Assembly (NCBI GenBank): GCA_928212115.1
Contig: CAKMRJ010005412.1
Span: 254,913,789-254,977,788 of the forward strand
From: Lactuca virosa
Taxonomy: Eukaryota > Streptophyta > Magnoliopsida > Asterales > Asteraceae
Reading direction: 5' to 3'
Length of the DNA: 64,000 nt
Part shown: piece by piece, positions 11,165-23,242 of the stretch
Layout of the letters: each line of letters starts with the position of its first letter
Position numbering within the stretch: the first letter of the stretch is position 1
Translations under genes and position numbers: made by a program
The notes under the pieces: model-generated
Database searches by the model: none
Told to the model about the DNA's origin: nothing
What the model saw: the letters and a program-made list of their open reading frames with translations, nothing else

Positions 11165-11404
11165 GGATGATTATGAGGAAAGTACGGATATGTGTGGAAG
11201 GTAGTATTGGGCCCGTACTACTGAAAGCACAGGATCCGTACTCGAATCAAGGAAAGTCTCAAAAATTCTAAGGAGCTGGTTGAGGGTAGGAACATGGTTT
11301 GGCGCCATGAATCTGTTGCAAAATTTTGGTATTTATCTGCCTTTGGATTATGGTTGTCTGGGATGAATATGGGTGTGGTAGTTGTTTGGGCCTTAGTAGC
11401 CATG
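11165..11404 (+). mobile_element. Gypsy leader of L2, last part before the CCATG insertion
   Basis: Contains AAAGTACGGATATGTGTGG and GGGCCCGTACTACTGAAAGCACAGG, also seen in leaders at about 4145 and, reversed, at about 46430-46500. It ends with CCATG (11400-11404), which is repeated at 26139-26143, so the sequence continues at 26144. Short frames across 11268-11557 are not supported as genes. Confidence 0.65.
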
Positions 11405-12923
11405 TGTTACACCCCTTGCCGGCGGCGGAAACGTCGGGCGGTGCGAACAAGGGGAAATTGGACCGAGGCATACATATATATAAAGAACAATACACAAAGG
11501 TATATCGCAAACATTACTTTTATTTATTATAAGTTATTCTGGGATTACATTGTTTGAAAGACAAACACGCAACCTAAATATCACTAGAAACGACAAACAA
11601 ACGAAACTAAACTCCAGCAAGCTTCCTTGAAGACCTCCTCTTCCTTGGCACAACAATCCTCCACACTCATATCCCTGAGAATACATGTATTTTTGAAAAC
11701 GTCAACATAATGTTGGTGAGTGCACATGTTTTTATAGTTTTTTGGATTTTATTTGGTTGTATTAATTTAAGAATCCTTTTTCTTTTAGAAAAACCTTTCC
11801 TAAAGTATTTTATCAACCCTAGATTACCATATTTTTGGGATATCTAACGATCCTATCATATTATCATCTTAGAATATATTTACTAATCCTAATATACTAT
11901 CTTTTTAGGATATCTAACGACCGTAACGTATTTTATCTACCACTCTAAGGCGTCTCTAATGGTAGTTGGATGTCTAAGGTTTTTGTAATGTATAACCACG
12001 AGCCCCCATAATCGACGTTGTTTGACTAATAATTTTCCCCGCCACGGCGCTTCATCGGCCGTCGAATAGTGAATAATAAGAAAGTTATCCTTTCGGGATT
12101 GTAGCTAGAAATCGCAAGTGGGGGTGTCAATCCCCGTATAGATCTATACATATCTTTCGAGCTCTCGCAAGCTTAATGATTATAGGTACCGAGGAATGTC
12201 AAATTTAATCAAGGCCTTTGGATGAATATTAACAGCTCACTAATGCATTAACCTTAGGTATTTATCTTTTATCTTTCCCAGGGATTTCCTATAACTATAA
12301 CAATATAAATCTTTTATCTTATTTTTGATAGTTATAACTTTTGATCTCATAATTATTTTGTATATATAAGTATTCATATATATACCCTAATTGTGGTTAT
12401 TTGAAAACAATATATTTAGGTAGAGTAACAATTAGGTACGGTGCATATCCCTACATTTGACCAGCATAACTTCTAGGTACTACGTTATCTTAGGGATTTC
12501 GTCATTATAACATCTAGGCATTATCTCTTCCTAGACTATCTGACATCATAACTCTTAGGCATAATATCAGAGCTTACATCTAGGCATGAGATCTATAGCC
12601 ACATTATCCTAAGGATTTAAGCTTTATAAAATGATTTGATATTCACAGATATAAATATATTTTGATAAACATGTATCCCCCACCCCGGGTAAAACATTTA
12701 AAATAGTGAAATAGGGATCGTGAACTCACCCTAGTCGCGTGAAACCTCTGATGTAGGGTTGAATCGGGCTCGGGACTCCGGGGATCACTCCAAAGGGAAA
12801 CTACTTCGAGAAGAGAGTGAGAGAGAAGTTTGAGAGGTGTGTTGGATGGAATGACATAACCCTATATTTGTATTCGAGTTTTGGAGGTACGCGTCGAGCA
12901 GATATATGCGCACGTCACATATG
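11405..12923 (-). mobile_element. LTR with TSD CCATG, left part (split by Copia A)
   Basis: Starts TGTTACACCCC right after the CCATG duplication. Its other end (25532-26138) finishes GGTTATCACA next to the second CCATG, giving an LTR of about 2.1 kb once Copia A is removed. No PBS or internal region lies beside it, so it looks like a solo LTR. Orientation is inferred from the TATA-less GA-rich/ATAACTT layout it shares with the 6338-8822 family and is weak. Confidence 0.65.
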
Positions 12924-13676
12924 TGTTGGGTTTAAAGCACTATAACACTCCTATGGTGCACATGCAACCCTAGATTCTTTGGAACTATGTTTTCTCTAAT
13001 TATACATGCATTTTCAAATTTCCAAAGCATATAACTTAACTAGCATACAATTCAATGTAACAACTAGTTAGATAACTTACCTCTTTTGTAGTTCTTGACC
13101 TTGGAAGCTTGAGCACCTCAAGTGTTGTGCCTCTAATGTGTCACAAACACAAATATGCAAATGAGGCTTAAAATAATAAGACTTGTAGCTTCAAAAATCG
13201 GTTCTATTCCCTTGTGTATATGTGTTTCCGATTTTGACACCAAAGGGAGGCTTTTATAGTGTTTCTCAAGGCTAGGGTTTCATCCATGAAACCCTAATGC
13301 ACCATGACCTTCCATATCCCTAAGACTCCATGGGTTAAATCTCTATGGACTATCCATGAACTACTTAGCCCACCCTAATGGATCTTTGGCCCACACTATA
13401 ATAATGGATGATTTACATAATCAACCCCTTAGATTTAATTAGTCACTTTTGATCACAAAATTAATTCCAAATTAATTCTTGACCAATACTAATTAAATAA
13501 TATGATTTCTCAATTAATATATTATACTTATAATATACTAATAAATCACCAATAATCTTATTCTCAAAAGTCCATCCTATCAAATTGCACTGGTGAAGGC
13601 AACCCAAAAGGACCATGCTACAATCGGGTCAAGTACATACCAGATATAGTTATGGGCTTATACACCAAATCCAACA
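12924..13676 (-). mobile_element. 3' LTR of Copia A, 753 bp
   Basis: On the + strand TGTTGGGTTTAAAGC...CAAATCCAACA. Directly beyond 13676, GTCTCCCACTTGGAT is the complement of a polypurine tract (ATCCAAGTGGGAGAC), the expected second-strand primer. Confidence 0.9.
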
Positions 13677-14537
13677 GTCTCCCACTTGGATAAGTCTAAT
13701 AACTATAACTGCCAATGTAACTTCAAGATCCGATTAACAATCGTAGCTTCCAAAAGCCGCTGTCGAACTCTGACCCAGTCAGTCACTGTCCTTAGATAAG
13801 TGATCATATACTCCTCTGTTCTACAAGATATCAGCGGACAAATACATGGAACATAGTCATACTTATTGTCCTGCAATTAGTTTCCCGATTTCCGATTAGT
13901 TTGACATAGAACATAATTGAACACATCAATTTCGTTCTGACCGGGCCCGATACATAGGTCAAAACAAATCATCGAGGGGCCCAGATATCGCTTTTGATCC
14001 TTCTTAGGATGAAAAGAACAGATAAACTTCGACTCTATATGCTTTTACTAACCACTCGTTAAATCATGCACAACGATACGTTTTATGACATCAAGTTACC
14101 GATGCGTTTACGCATTATCAATGCACAACCAACTTGTAGTCAACAACTCATATATCTTGGTTTGAATATTATATGATATTATCATCTCACAATCATTCAT
14201 GATAAATTCCATGAAGTGATTCTGATGAGTGCGGGTTGATCCAATGCTCAAATTCTTATTTCACAAGCACTCATGAATGGTGCAACAGACTCTTGCCATG
14301 ACTAACTCCTTAGACATCTACAGCCAACTCATGACAGTATAGCCTCATACCTACTTCCAATGTATGATCGACTGTGGATAGTTTGAATAATTATATTATT
14401 TAGGAAGTCAAAACATGCAAAATGAAACAATAGCAAATAATTGACACAAGACAGTAACTTTACTTATAAATAAAACTCCTTTTATTCGATCATCAAAATG
14501 TCAATTACAATTTAGCTATTACAAGTTTCTAATTTAT
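13677..14537 (-). mobile_element. Polypurine tract and 3' untranslated spacer of Copia A
   Basis: PPT complement at 13677-13691. The remaining ~850 bp between RNase H and LTR are non-coding. The same spacer, diverged, follows the LTR of Copia B (16627 onwards: CTGTCGAACTCTGACC, ATCGAGGGGCCCA), which shows that A and B are related families. Confidence 0.8.
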
Positions 14538-15874
14538 CTAATAACTAAAACTAATATCGTCTTTTAGCCCAATGCCTCTTGCATGCTGCAAGTGCTTAAC
14601 CCTATTCAGTCCCTTTGTAAGGGGATCTGTTGGGTTGTCTTGTGACGATATCCTCTTCACTACGAGGTGTCCTTCTTCTACTTGATGTCTTATGAAGTGG
14701 TACTTTCTGTCGATATGCCTTGGTCTACCATGATCTCTCAGTTCCTTGGTTAAGGCAACCGCCCATTCATTATTGCAAAAAACTTCTACGGGCTCCTTTA
14801 TGAATGACATAACTCCAAGGTCTCTGATGAAGTTCTTCAACCATATCGCCTCTGTCGATGCTTCACTTGCTGCAATGTACTCTGATTCGCACGTTGAATC
14901 AGCCACAATCTCCTGCTTGGAACTTTTCCAAGTTATTGCTCCTCCATTTAGGGTAAACACCCAGCCCGACTGAGAACGCATATTGTCTCTGTCAGTATGA
15001 AACTCGACGTCGTAATATCCTAATATTCTCAAGTCATCACTCCCACCGAGGGTAAGGATCCAATCCTTACTCCTCCGCAGGTACTTAAGAATGTTCTTAA
15101 CTACAGTCCAGTGAGCTCTACCAGGATTCCCTTGATATCTACTGACCATGCTCAAAGCAAAGGCCACATCAGGGCGAGTACAAGTCATAGCATACATGAT
15201 TGAGCCAACTGTGGAAGCATCTGGTATCTGGCTCATCTCTGCTATCTCAGCTTCTGTACTCGGACTCTGAGTCTTACTAAGTTTGGTATTGCTCTGGATA
15301 GGCAAGTCACCTTTATTGGAGTTCTCAATGCTGAAACACTTCAGCACCTTGTCCAAGTAGGTACTTTGACTAAGTCCTATTAGTCTCTTACTCTTGTCTC
15401 TCAAAATCCTTATCCCTAGGATATAGGTAGCTTCTCCAAGGTCCTTCATAGCAAAACACTTCCCAAGCCAGGACTTAACCCCCTGCAAGGTCGGGATGTC
15501 ATTTCCTATGAGTAGTATTTCATCCACATACAACACGAGAAAGCTAACTATGCTCCCACTAGCCTTGACATACACACAAGACTCATCCTCGCTTCTTGAA
15601 AATCCAAACTCTTTGACTTTCTCATCGAAACAAAGATTCCAACTGCGAGATGCTTGTTTCAATCCATATACGGATCTCTCAAGCTTACACACTCTATTAG
15701 GGTATCTTGCATTGACAAAACCCTCTGGTTGACTCATGTAAACATCTTCAGCCAACTTTCCATTAAGGAAAGCGGTTTTGACATCCATCTGCCATATTTC
15801 CTAGTCATGAAATGCAACTATGGCCAACATAACCCTTATAGATTTAATCTTCGCTACTGGTGAGAAGGTCTCAT
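14538..15874 (-). pseudogene. Copia A reverse transcriptase C-terminal half and RNase H, inactive
   Basis: A 416-residue open frame (15788 to 14538) starts at the RT motif MDVKTAFLNGKL, continues through VYGLKQASRSW, the catalytic box and the RNase H region, and ends LKDDISFSY. Upstream, to 15874, the RT frame continues (SPVAKIKSI-like) but is cut by a TAG codon just before EIWQMDV, and is then broken by the LTR of Copia B. The catalytic box reads YVDE where family members have YVDD, and the RNase H motif reads FCNNE where FCDNE is usual, so both active sites have lost an aspartate. These two changes plus the break make activity very unlikely. Confidence 0.85.
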
Positions 15875-16626
15875 TGTTGGGTTTTGAGCATTCTAACACT
15901 CCTATGGTGTACATGCAACCCTATAAACCTTGGATCTATGTTTTCTCTATTATACATGCAAATATTAACTATTCCAAGGTTTCATCCTAACTAGCATATT
16001 ATGAAGCACCTATACTACAAAGTTCTAGTTAGATGACATACCTTTTGATGTAGCTTGATGTCTTCAAGCTTTAAGAGCTTAGCCCCAATAGTGTGGAAGC
16101 CTCAAATGGAATCACAAATCACCAAAACACCTTGGAAGAACTTGAGAGAATATGTATGCACACTAAAATCGGCTCACTCTTATTTTCACACACTTGTTCC
16201 AATTTTGTGAGCCAAGGACCCCTTTATATATTATGGAGGATTAGGGTTACATCCATGTAAACCCTAATACCCATGACCTTTCACTTACATAGGATCCATG
16301 GGTTAAAAGCTCCATGGACCATCCATGAAAGCTTAGCCCAACCTAAATGAACTTGGCCCATTCCATATATATAAGAGTCCATATTTAATTAGTTCTTTTT
16401 GATCACTTAATTAATTCTAAATTAATTCTTGATCAATACTAATTAAATAATATGATTCCATATTAATATATTAGAACTTATAATATATTAATATAAATCA
16501 TAAATATACTATTCTCAAAAGACTATCCATATAAATTGTGCCGGTGAAGTGCAACCCAAATGGACCATGCCGGGTCGGGTCAAGTACATACCAAATATAG
16601 TTATGGACTTAGACATTAATCCAACA
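15875..16626 (-). mobile_element. LTR of Copia B, 752 bp, inserted in Copia A RT
   Basis: On the + strand TGTTGGGTTTTGAGC...TTAATCCAACA, followed by the PPT complement GTCTCCCACTTGGAT. This is therefore the 3' LTR of a minus-strand element related to A but clearly diverged from it. The junction at 15874/15875 falls inside the RT region of A. No partner 5' LTR was found. Confidence 0.85.
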
Positions 16627-19600
16627 GTCTCCCACTTGGATAAGTCTAAAACTATTATTGAGTATGACTTCAAAACCTAACTGGCAATCGTAGCTCTTAA
16701 AGCCGCTGTCGAACTCTGACCTTGTCAATGACTTGTCCATTAGATAAGGGATCATATATTCCTCCATTCTAGATATCATATGGACTGAGACATGGATTAT
16801 AATCATTCTCTCTGTCCATTTGTCGTTTCCCGATTTTCGATTTATGATGACTGACTGATTGAACAAATCAAATCAGTCCTGGCTTGGCCAAGCACTCACA
16901 TGTGTCATCGCTAAATCATCGAGGGGCCCACATATATCGCTTTTATCCCGAAGGTAAAAGGAATGGATAAACTTCGACTCATATGGCTTGTTCTACTACT
17001 TGTTGAATCATACACAAAGGCACGTTTTATAACATCGAGTTACCAATGCGTTTTCGTGCAATCAATGTATAACCAACTCATAGTAACAACTCATATCTCT
17101 AGGTTTTAAGAATATAAGATATTATCGTCTCATGATCACTCGTGATAAAATCCATGAAGTGATTCAAATGAGCGTGGGTTGAATCCAATACTCAGAACTT
17201 ATGAGCACTCATGAGTGTTGTAGCACCACTTTGTCCACCAACTTGGACCTCTACAAACTAACCCATGTCAGTCTTGATTCATATCTACTTCCAACATATG
17301 ACCGAATGTGGATGGTTTGAATAACTTAATCATTCAGGAAGAGCGACTTAGTTATTCTGGAAGTCAAAACATGCAAAGTGAAACACAAGAATAAATGAAT
17401 CAAATATGGTATCAAACCCTATGACTATAAATAAACACTTTTATTTATCACCATACTGATTACTCATTATTCATTGTTTCGGTTTTATCAACTTTATACT
17501 TGAATTAAAAACACTAGTTGTCCCATGCTCCAAGCATGTACACTATGTTTTTCTTAAACAATAGCTTTGCCATACACCAAGTATGCACTCTATGTTTGTC
17601 TATGATCCTTACTTTGTGAAATAAACCAATTGAACATAATTTCAATGATTCTAATTTCACACTCCTAAATCCTTATCGAAAAATGTGAGAATTTCAAATT
17701 CCTATCATTTATCGAAATCTGTTTAGATTTTAAACTTATATGCACTGACCCTCCTGTAATGAATATGTACAAAGTCACAAAGACTTGTCAACAGTCATTA
17801 TAAGGTATTCCAATGGAGATCAACTCCATGGAAACTAAGTCTCATATTCAAAGTACATTGCTTTGGACATGCTTCTTGCATTAAGTTTTCTAATCTTACA
17901 CAGATAACTTCCACCTATGGAGACAACTCCATATTCTCATTTTGACTATCACTTCTGAATAAGAGATGTCTCTTTTCAGAATATGTCAATATGGTCCTTC
18001 CAAAATTAGCACTATACTTCCAACTGTCCCTGAGCAACCAACCTTTGGTAAACCTCAGATTGTCCTCGACAATTGCTTAATCATTTTAGTCATATCCAAT
18101 TCTAGACCTTTTCCCTTCTTAATGCCTCTGGGCATTTGGAAAAAATTAGAAATGACAAATATTATAGCACATGCAATCGATCCTGTACCCAAAGCAAATG
18201 GTACACGATTCATGATGTCTCACATAAAGACATGATTCTAGACCAGTCTTTTGCTATAATATTTTTATTTGCCATGTTTTCAAAATTTGACTATGAAGAG
18301 GGATGCCGTAATCATAATCGAATTTTGAGAACGCAATATATAGAATTTCCTTAAGTTGAACCAATCCAACATGAAATTCATATATATATTCTTGACTAAA
18401 GATGATTAAGGTCTCAATCTAAGCCTTTAGAACTGAAATGAAGTATATCCTCTCCCTTAATTATAGCAAAACAACTTTTTCAATCCCTGCAGCCTCACGA
18501 ATTGAAACTTTTGTTTTCTATAATTAACATTGCTAACTTGCAACACTAACAATAATTATCATGCTCCCACTAACATGATGATTATTAGCATAACACTTAT
18601 GCTCCCACTAGCTTTGACATGTACTCAGAAATCAGTTGGACTTCTAGAAATCAATACTTTATTGACTTCCTTACCAAAGTTCAGATTTCTGATACGAGAT
18701 GCTTTGATAAAACTTTATCAAAATCATACACCTTTCCTTAGATAGCATGCATGTGTGTCTAAACAATTTCAGAACTATGAAAAGGGATGCCGTAATCATA
18801 GTCTCAATTGTTTAGACCTTTTGCCATCTGCTTCAAATCTACTTGGTGGAAGTGTTTCCTCACCATCATTTTCATGAATCGGAGAGAAACCTTATGACCC
18901 TTAGATTTTATGGTGTATGTGTTCTTATCCATGTGAATCGTCAAAACCATAGTCACAAGACAAGGATAATGACAAATCCAAACTCATATGGACTGAACTT
19001 ATGCAATCTTAACTTCTTGCCACCTGGCAGTACAGGGCCTGCCATTGCTTCCAAGTTGTTATGCAACCAATTGAGAACTTTCAGAACTCCTATGCAAAGC
19101 CAACTTTAACTGGAATGGGCACAGAATATGTCAACACGATAGGTTATAAACCTCAAGTTGTGTGCTAGTGAAGAACCTCAGGTTTTATTCTTGATTAGTT
19201 CTTGAAATTCTTTTTAGGATCTTTAAGACTCCCACTATTCTCTTTACATATAAGACTATATTGCCAAATATTCAAGAGATAGTGCGGATTCTTTATCAAG
19301 ACAAACACTTCACATAATTGGCCTTAGTTGGTCTTTGTTTTATCCAAAACATCACAACTTACCAATTTCAAATGTACAAGAGTAGGACACTTTTACTCTT
19401 ACATTTGACAAGTGTTTTAAACCTTTCTTTAAGATATATCACTCAAGTTACAATCTTGGAGTATGACTCTAAGAATTGTTTTGGAACGAAGTATGACTCA
19501 TCTTCCTGATCTAACCATTTCAACAATTCATGACTCCTCTTCTTAGTCATAAGAATGCACTAAGATGACCTTTAGAGGACTAATTGTGATATGATTTCTA

Positions 19601-20860
19601 AATCATTAAGATGATCACAAACATGATACTAAAGTACTCTCCCATCTTTTCAGATTTGAGAAACTTTTATCTTTCTGCCTAATTTGATTCTTCCCATTCG
19701 TTCTGCCATACATTGAGACTTTTCCAATGTTTCAGAATTATACTTAAACTTGTAAGTATAACCATATTTACTAAACTTTAGTAAATCAAATAGTCTTAAC
19801 GAGCTTTGTGGTGGACATGACCAGTGCACAAGAATGTGTACTCGATCCCTTTAGTCCTTCACTTGACTCACACATCCATGTGAACAAGTAATTAGTCTTG
19901 ATTTTCCAATGCTTGAAAGTTCTCATTCATCATACTATTCAACTTGCATGATTCCAAGTTTCGGTCCAATTGAAACTTGGGCGATGAGGAACTTTCCTGA
20001 TTTGGTAAATTTAGACACTACCACAAATGAAAGAATCAAATCCATTTTCCAATATTGCTGTCAGTGGAATCATATAAGCAACAATTTTCCACAAATGCCA
20101 TTGTAAGGATACTTCAAATAAATAAAATAAAAAATTTCCTTTTATTTTAAAAACTTTGCGGAAAAACTTATCCTTACAATCCATATGAAAACCTTGTTGT
20201 TATATATTCCTAAGCAATGTGTCATAACTCCTAAGTAACAACTTCAAAATTCTGATGCGATCGAAGTCCATCTTCGCGATCAGAAGTAGCATATACATGC
20301 AACCCTATGGTGTAATAAGAATCTCCAAATAGGAGCTTAACAGAGTTAGACAATGGACTTTACCTGAAGTAGAGTCAAACTTATTGACTTTAACATCCTT
20401 AGGTAAATTTGGCAGCTTCGCAAACAGTGCCCCTTCCTTTGGCAATTTTAACAAATGGATCCTTTGGTAATGGTACTATCTCAGACTTAGCCTTTCTCTT
20501 TACCATTTGGTCAACCGGGTTGACTATGGCCAATCCCTTTCCATTGGGAAGAGAATGCTTTTTTTGGATTTCCAGTGTCACCATTGTCACTGTCCCTAAA
20601 GTTTTTGGGAAGTTGATCTTCTAATCAAATTTGCTTTACTATCGTTCCAAGTCATTGCTGATTCAGCAGCACCAAGCAAATAGATATGATCATTAAGGTT
20701 CATGTCATAGTCTGTTTCATAGTAGTCCCAAAGGAACTCACTATGTGACTTAGAAAGTGATTGAACATCCAACTTTCTCAAGACTTTGACACCCAACTCT
20801 CCCGGCTTGTCAATATGTGACTTCATCTCTAAGATGTGATCACACATAGACCTTGCTTGC
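16627..20860 (-). pseudogene. Copia B internal relic, non-coding and hairpin-rich
   Basis: No frame longer than about 90 codons survives, yet homology to Copia A persists in order: the 3' spacer (16627-17400), an RT-like stretch (18540-18760, sharing ATGCTCCCACTAGC and GCGAGATGCTT-like words with 15550-15660), and a gag-like stretch near 20399-20850. The interval is unusually dense in perfect short inverted repeats. Checked examples: 17813-17829, 17917-17932, 18280-18328, 18551-18586, 18587-18603, 18651-18665, 18703-18722, 18757-18817, 19370-19406, 19739-19760, 19767-19785, 20101-20179, 20251-20284. No host gene is visible. Confidence 0.7.
20399..20850 (-). pseudogene. Copia B gag remnant
   Basis: The minus-strand frame 20847-20596 (MCDHILEMKSHIDKPGEL...) resembles the helical core of Copia gag proteins (C-D-H-x-L-x-M-K-x-x-I-D), then loses register. 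The stretch 20399-20480 resembles the zinc-knuckle region of Copia A at 22400-22440 (GGCAGCTTCG, CAGTGCCCCTTCC), but its cysteine codons are not in register. The 5' end of gag and the leader of B are missing; Copia A integrase-linker sequence begins at about 20870. Confidence 0.6.
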
Positions 20861-20869
20861 CATTAGGGC

Positions 20870-23242
20870 TTGAGTGACCTTAGGTTCCTTCACCGCTTGA
20901 CTCAGTGGTACAGATTCGTGGTACAGATTCGTCAGTAGGTTCAACAGGAGTTTCCTCTTCGGGTTGATTGCTAGTGTTTTAGGTTCCTTCACCGCTTGAC
21001 TCTTGAAGCTCATCAAGGTCAATTTGCCTCCCACTGTCCCCTTGGCATATAAGCTCTCTCTCACGACAGACCCCTCTTCTTGCGACGAAGACATCATTGT
21101 CACTTGGTCGATAGAAGAGATATCCAAAGGATTTCTGTGGGTAGCCGATGAAAATACATCGCTCACTCCGAGGTTCGAGCTTGTCGCGAGTCTCGTGTTT
21201 AACAAAAGCCTCGCAACCCCAAACCTTGATGTGGTATAAAGTGGGAACCTTACCAGTCCACATCTCGTGAGGTGTTTTGGCAACCTTTTGGTAGGGACCA
21301 GATTAAGAATATGGGCAAAAGTCTCTAAGGCATACCCCCAAAATGAGATTGGTAACGAAGCTCGAATCATCATAGAACGAACCATGTCCAATAAGGTCCG
21401 ATTGCGCCTCTCAGCCACACCATTCAGCTGTGGTGTCCTAGGAGGTGTCAGTTGTGAAACAATTCCACATTCCTTAAGATAGTCGTGGAACTCGATACTA
21501 AGATACTCTCCTCCTCGATCGGATCGGAGTACCTTTATCTTCCTGCCCAATTGATTCTCCACTTCTGCCTTAAACTCTTTGAACTTTTCAAAGGTTTATG
21601 ACTTATGCTTGATTAAGTAGATATAGCCATACCTACTATAATCATCTGTAAAAGTCACATAGAAGCGGCTAGCATCTCTTGTGACAGATCTGAATGGCCC
21701 ACACACATCAGTGTGTATGAGATCCAACAAACCCTCACCCCTTGCACAAGTACCAGTAAAGGGTGACTTAGTCATCTTTCCAAGTAAACAAGATTCGCAA
21801 GTATCATCCGATTTCAAGTCGAATGATTCCAAGACTCCAGCCTTTTGGAGTTGTCCTATGCGCTTCTTGTTGACATGTCCAAGACGACAATGCCATAAGC
21901 ATGCTTTATCCAAATCATTGGATGAATCAATATGTAACACATTATTTCCTAGGTTATCTACAACATTCACAGTTTCATACACACCATTGCAAGGTAAAGC
22001 TTCAAAATAAAAGACACCATTATAATAAGCATAAATACCACCATTATTATTATTAAAAGCAAAGGTAAAACCTTGTTTATACAAACTGTGAAAGGAAATA
22101 ACATTTCTTGCCATATTGGCCGAGAAACAACAATTATTCAAATCTAAATTTAAACCACTACTAAGCAATAAAGAATAAACTCCAATATTGGCCACATGCG
22201 ACACTTTCCTATTTCCCATGATTAAGTTTATCTTCCCATGCTCGACATCCTTACTTCTTTTTAGTCCCTGCAAATCAGAACAAATGTGAATACCACAACC
22301 TGTATCAAGGACCCAAGAATTAGCATGTGATGTATCATTAGAATGAATAGTGTAAATACCTGCAAAGGAGGGCTTGATTTTCCCATCCTTAATATCCTGC
22401 AAGTACTTTGGGCAGCTTCGCTTCCAGTGCCCCTTTTCATGGAAATGGAAGCACTCTGCTTCCTTTGGATTGGTAGAGGGCACAACAGAACCAACGTTGG
22501 TTCCGCTAGAAGAAGATCCATCCTGGGACTTTCCCTTGGAAGGAGCCTTCCTCTTTTTACCCTTACCATGTCCAATTTCCAGGACAGGGGCAGTAGCAGT
22601 AGGAGTAGGAGTAGTAGCAACAGATTTGCCTTTCATGTTGCTTTCAACAGTTTTGAGGAGTCCCTGAAGCTTGCTAAGAGTGACCTCCTCCTTGTTCATA
22701 TGATAGGTCATACGAAACTGATCATAACAAGCAGGTAGGGAATATAGAATAATATCAATAGCTAATTCTTCATCAAAGTTGACATTCAATTTTAGCAAGC
22801 GGTCCATATATCTTTGCATTTTCTACAAGTGGCCCATGATGGACTCTCCATCGTTCATTTTAGTGGTGATCATGGAGGCTATGATCTCATACCTCTCCTG
22901 TCGAGCTGATTGATGGTACATTTCCATCAAATCTTGGTGCATTTCATAGGGCCAGAAGTCCTCATAGGACTTTTGTAGCTCAGCAGACATGGTAGCTATC
23001 ATTATACACGACACTTTTGTCGCGTCCCTCTCATGAACCCGGTACTCCTCAATTTGTTCGGGAGTAGCAGTTTGCTCATCAATTTCCTTCAGCTCCTTGT
23101 CTAGGACATATTATTTGTCCTCATATCGAAGGGCCATGCGAATGTTTCTGATCCAATCATTGAAGTTGGATCCATTAAAGATGGTTCTCCCTACTAAGTT
23201 TTATTTGGGAGAAATAGCCTGAAGGGTTTGAGCCTGAAGCAT
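20870..23242 (-). pseudogene. Copia A gag-protease-integrase polyprotein, broken
   Basis: One frame runs from an ATG at 23242. Gag helical core about 23000-22620, zinc knuckle at about 22450, protease WVLDTGCGIH near 22310, a GAG-pre-integrase HHCC finger (LWHCRLGH ... CESCLLGK) near 21850, and the integrase core with catalytic residues in HTDVCGP, RSDRGGEY and NGVAERRNR. Breaks: a TAA near 23205, further stops in 23015-23200, a TAG at 22823-22825, a TAA at 21596-21598 and a frameshift near 21270-21290. After that the integrase C-terminus continues in another frame to about 20979. The knuckle reads CFHFHEKGHWKRSC, so the second zinc cysteine is phenylalanine. Proteins on the opposite strand here are shadows. 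Confidence 0.85.

Noticed and set aside
22261..22738. Open frames on the + strand and in other minus frames over Copia A gag
   Set aside because: Antisense or out-of-frame shadows of the gag-protease polyprotein with its zinc knuckle and DTG motif.
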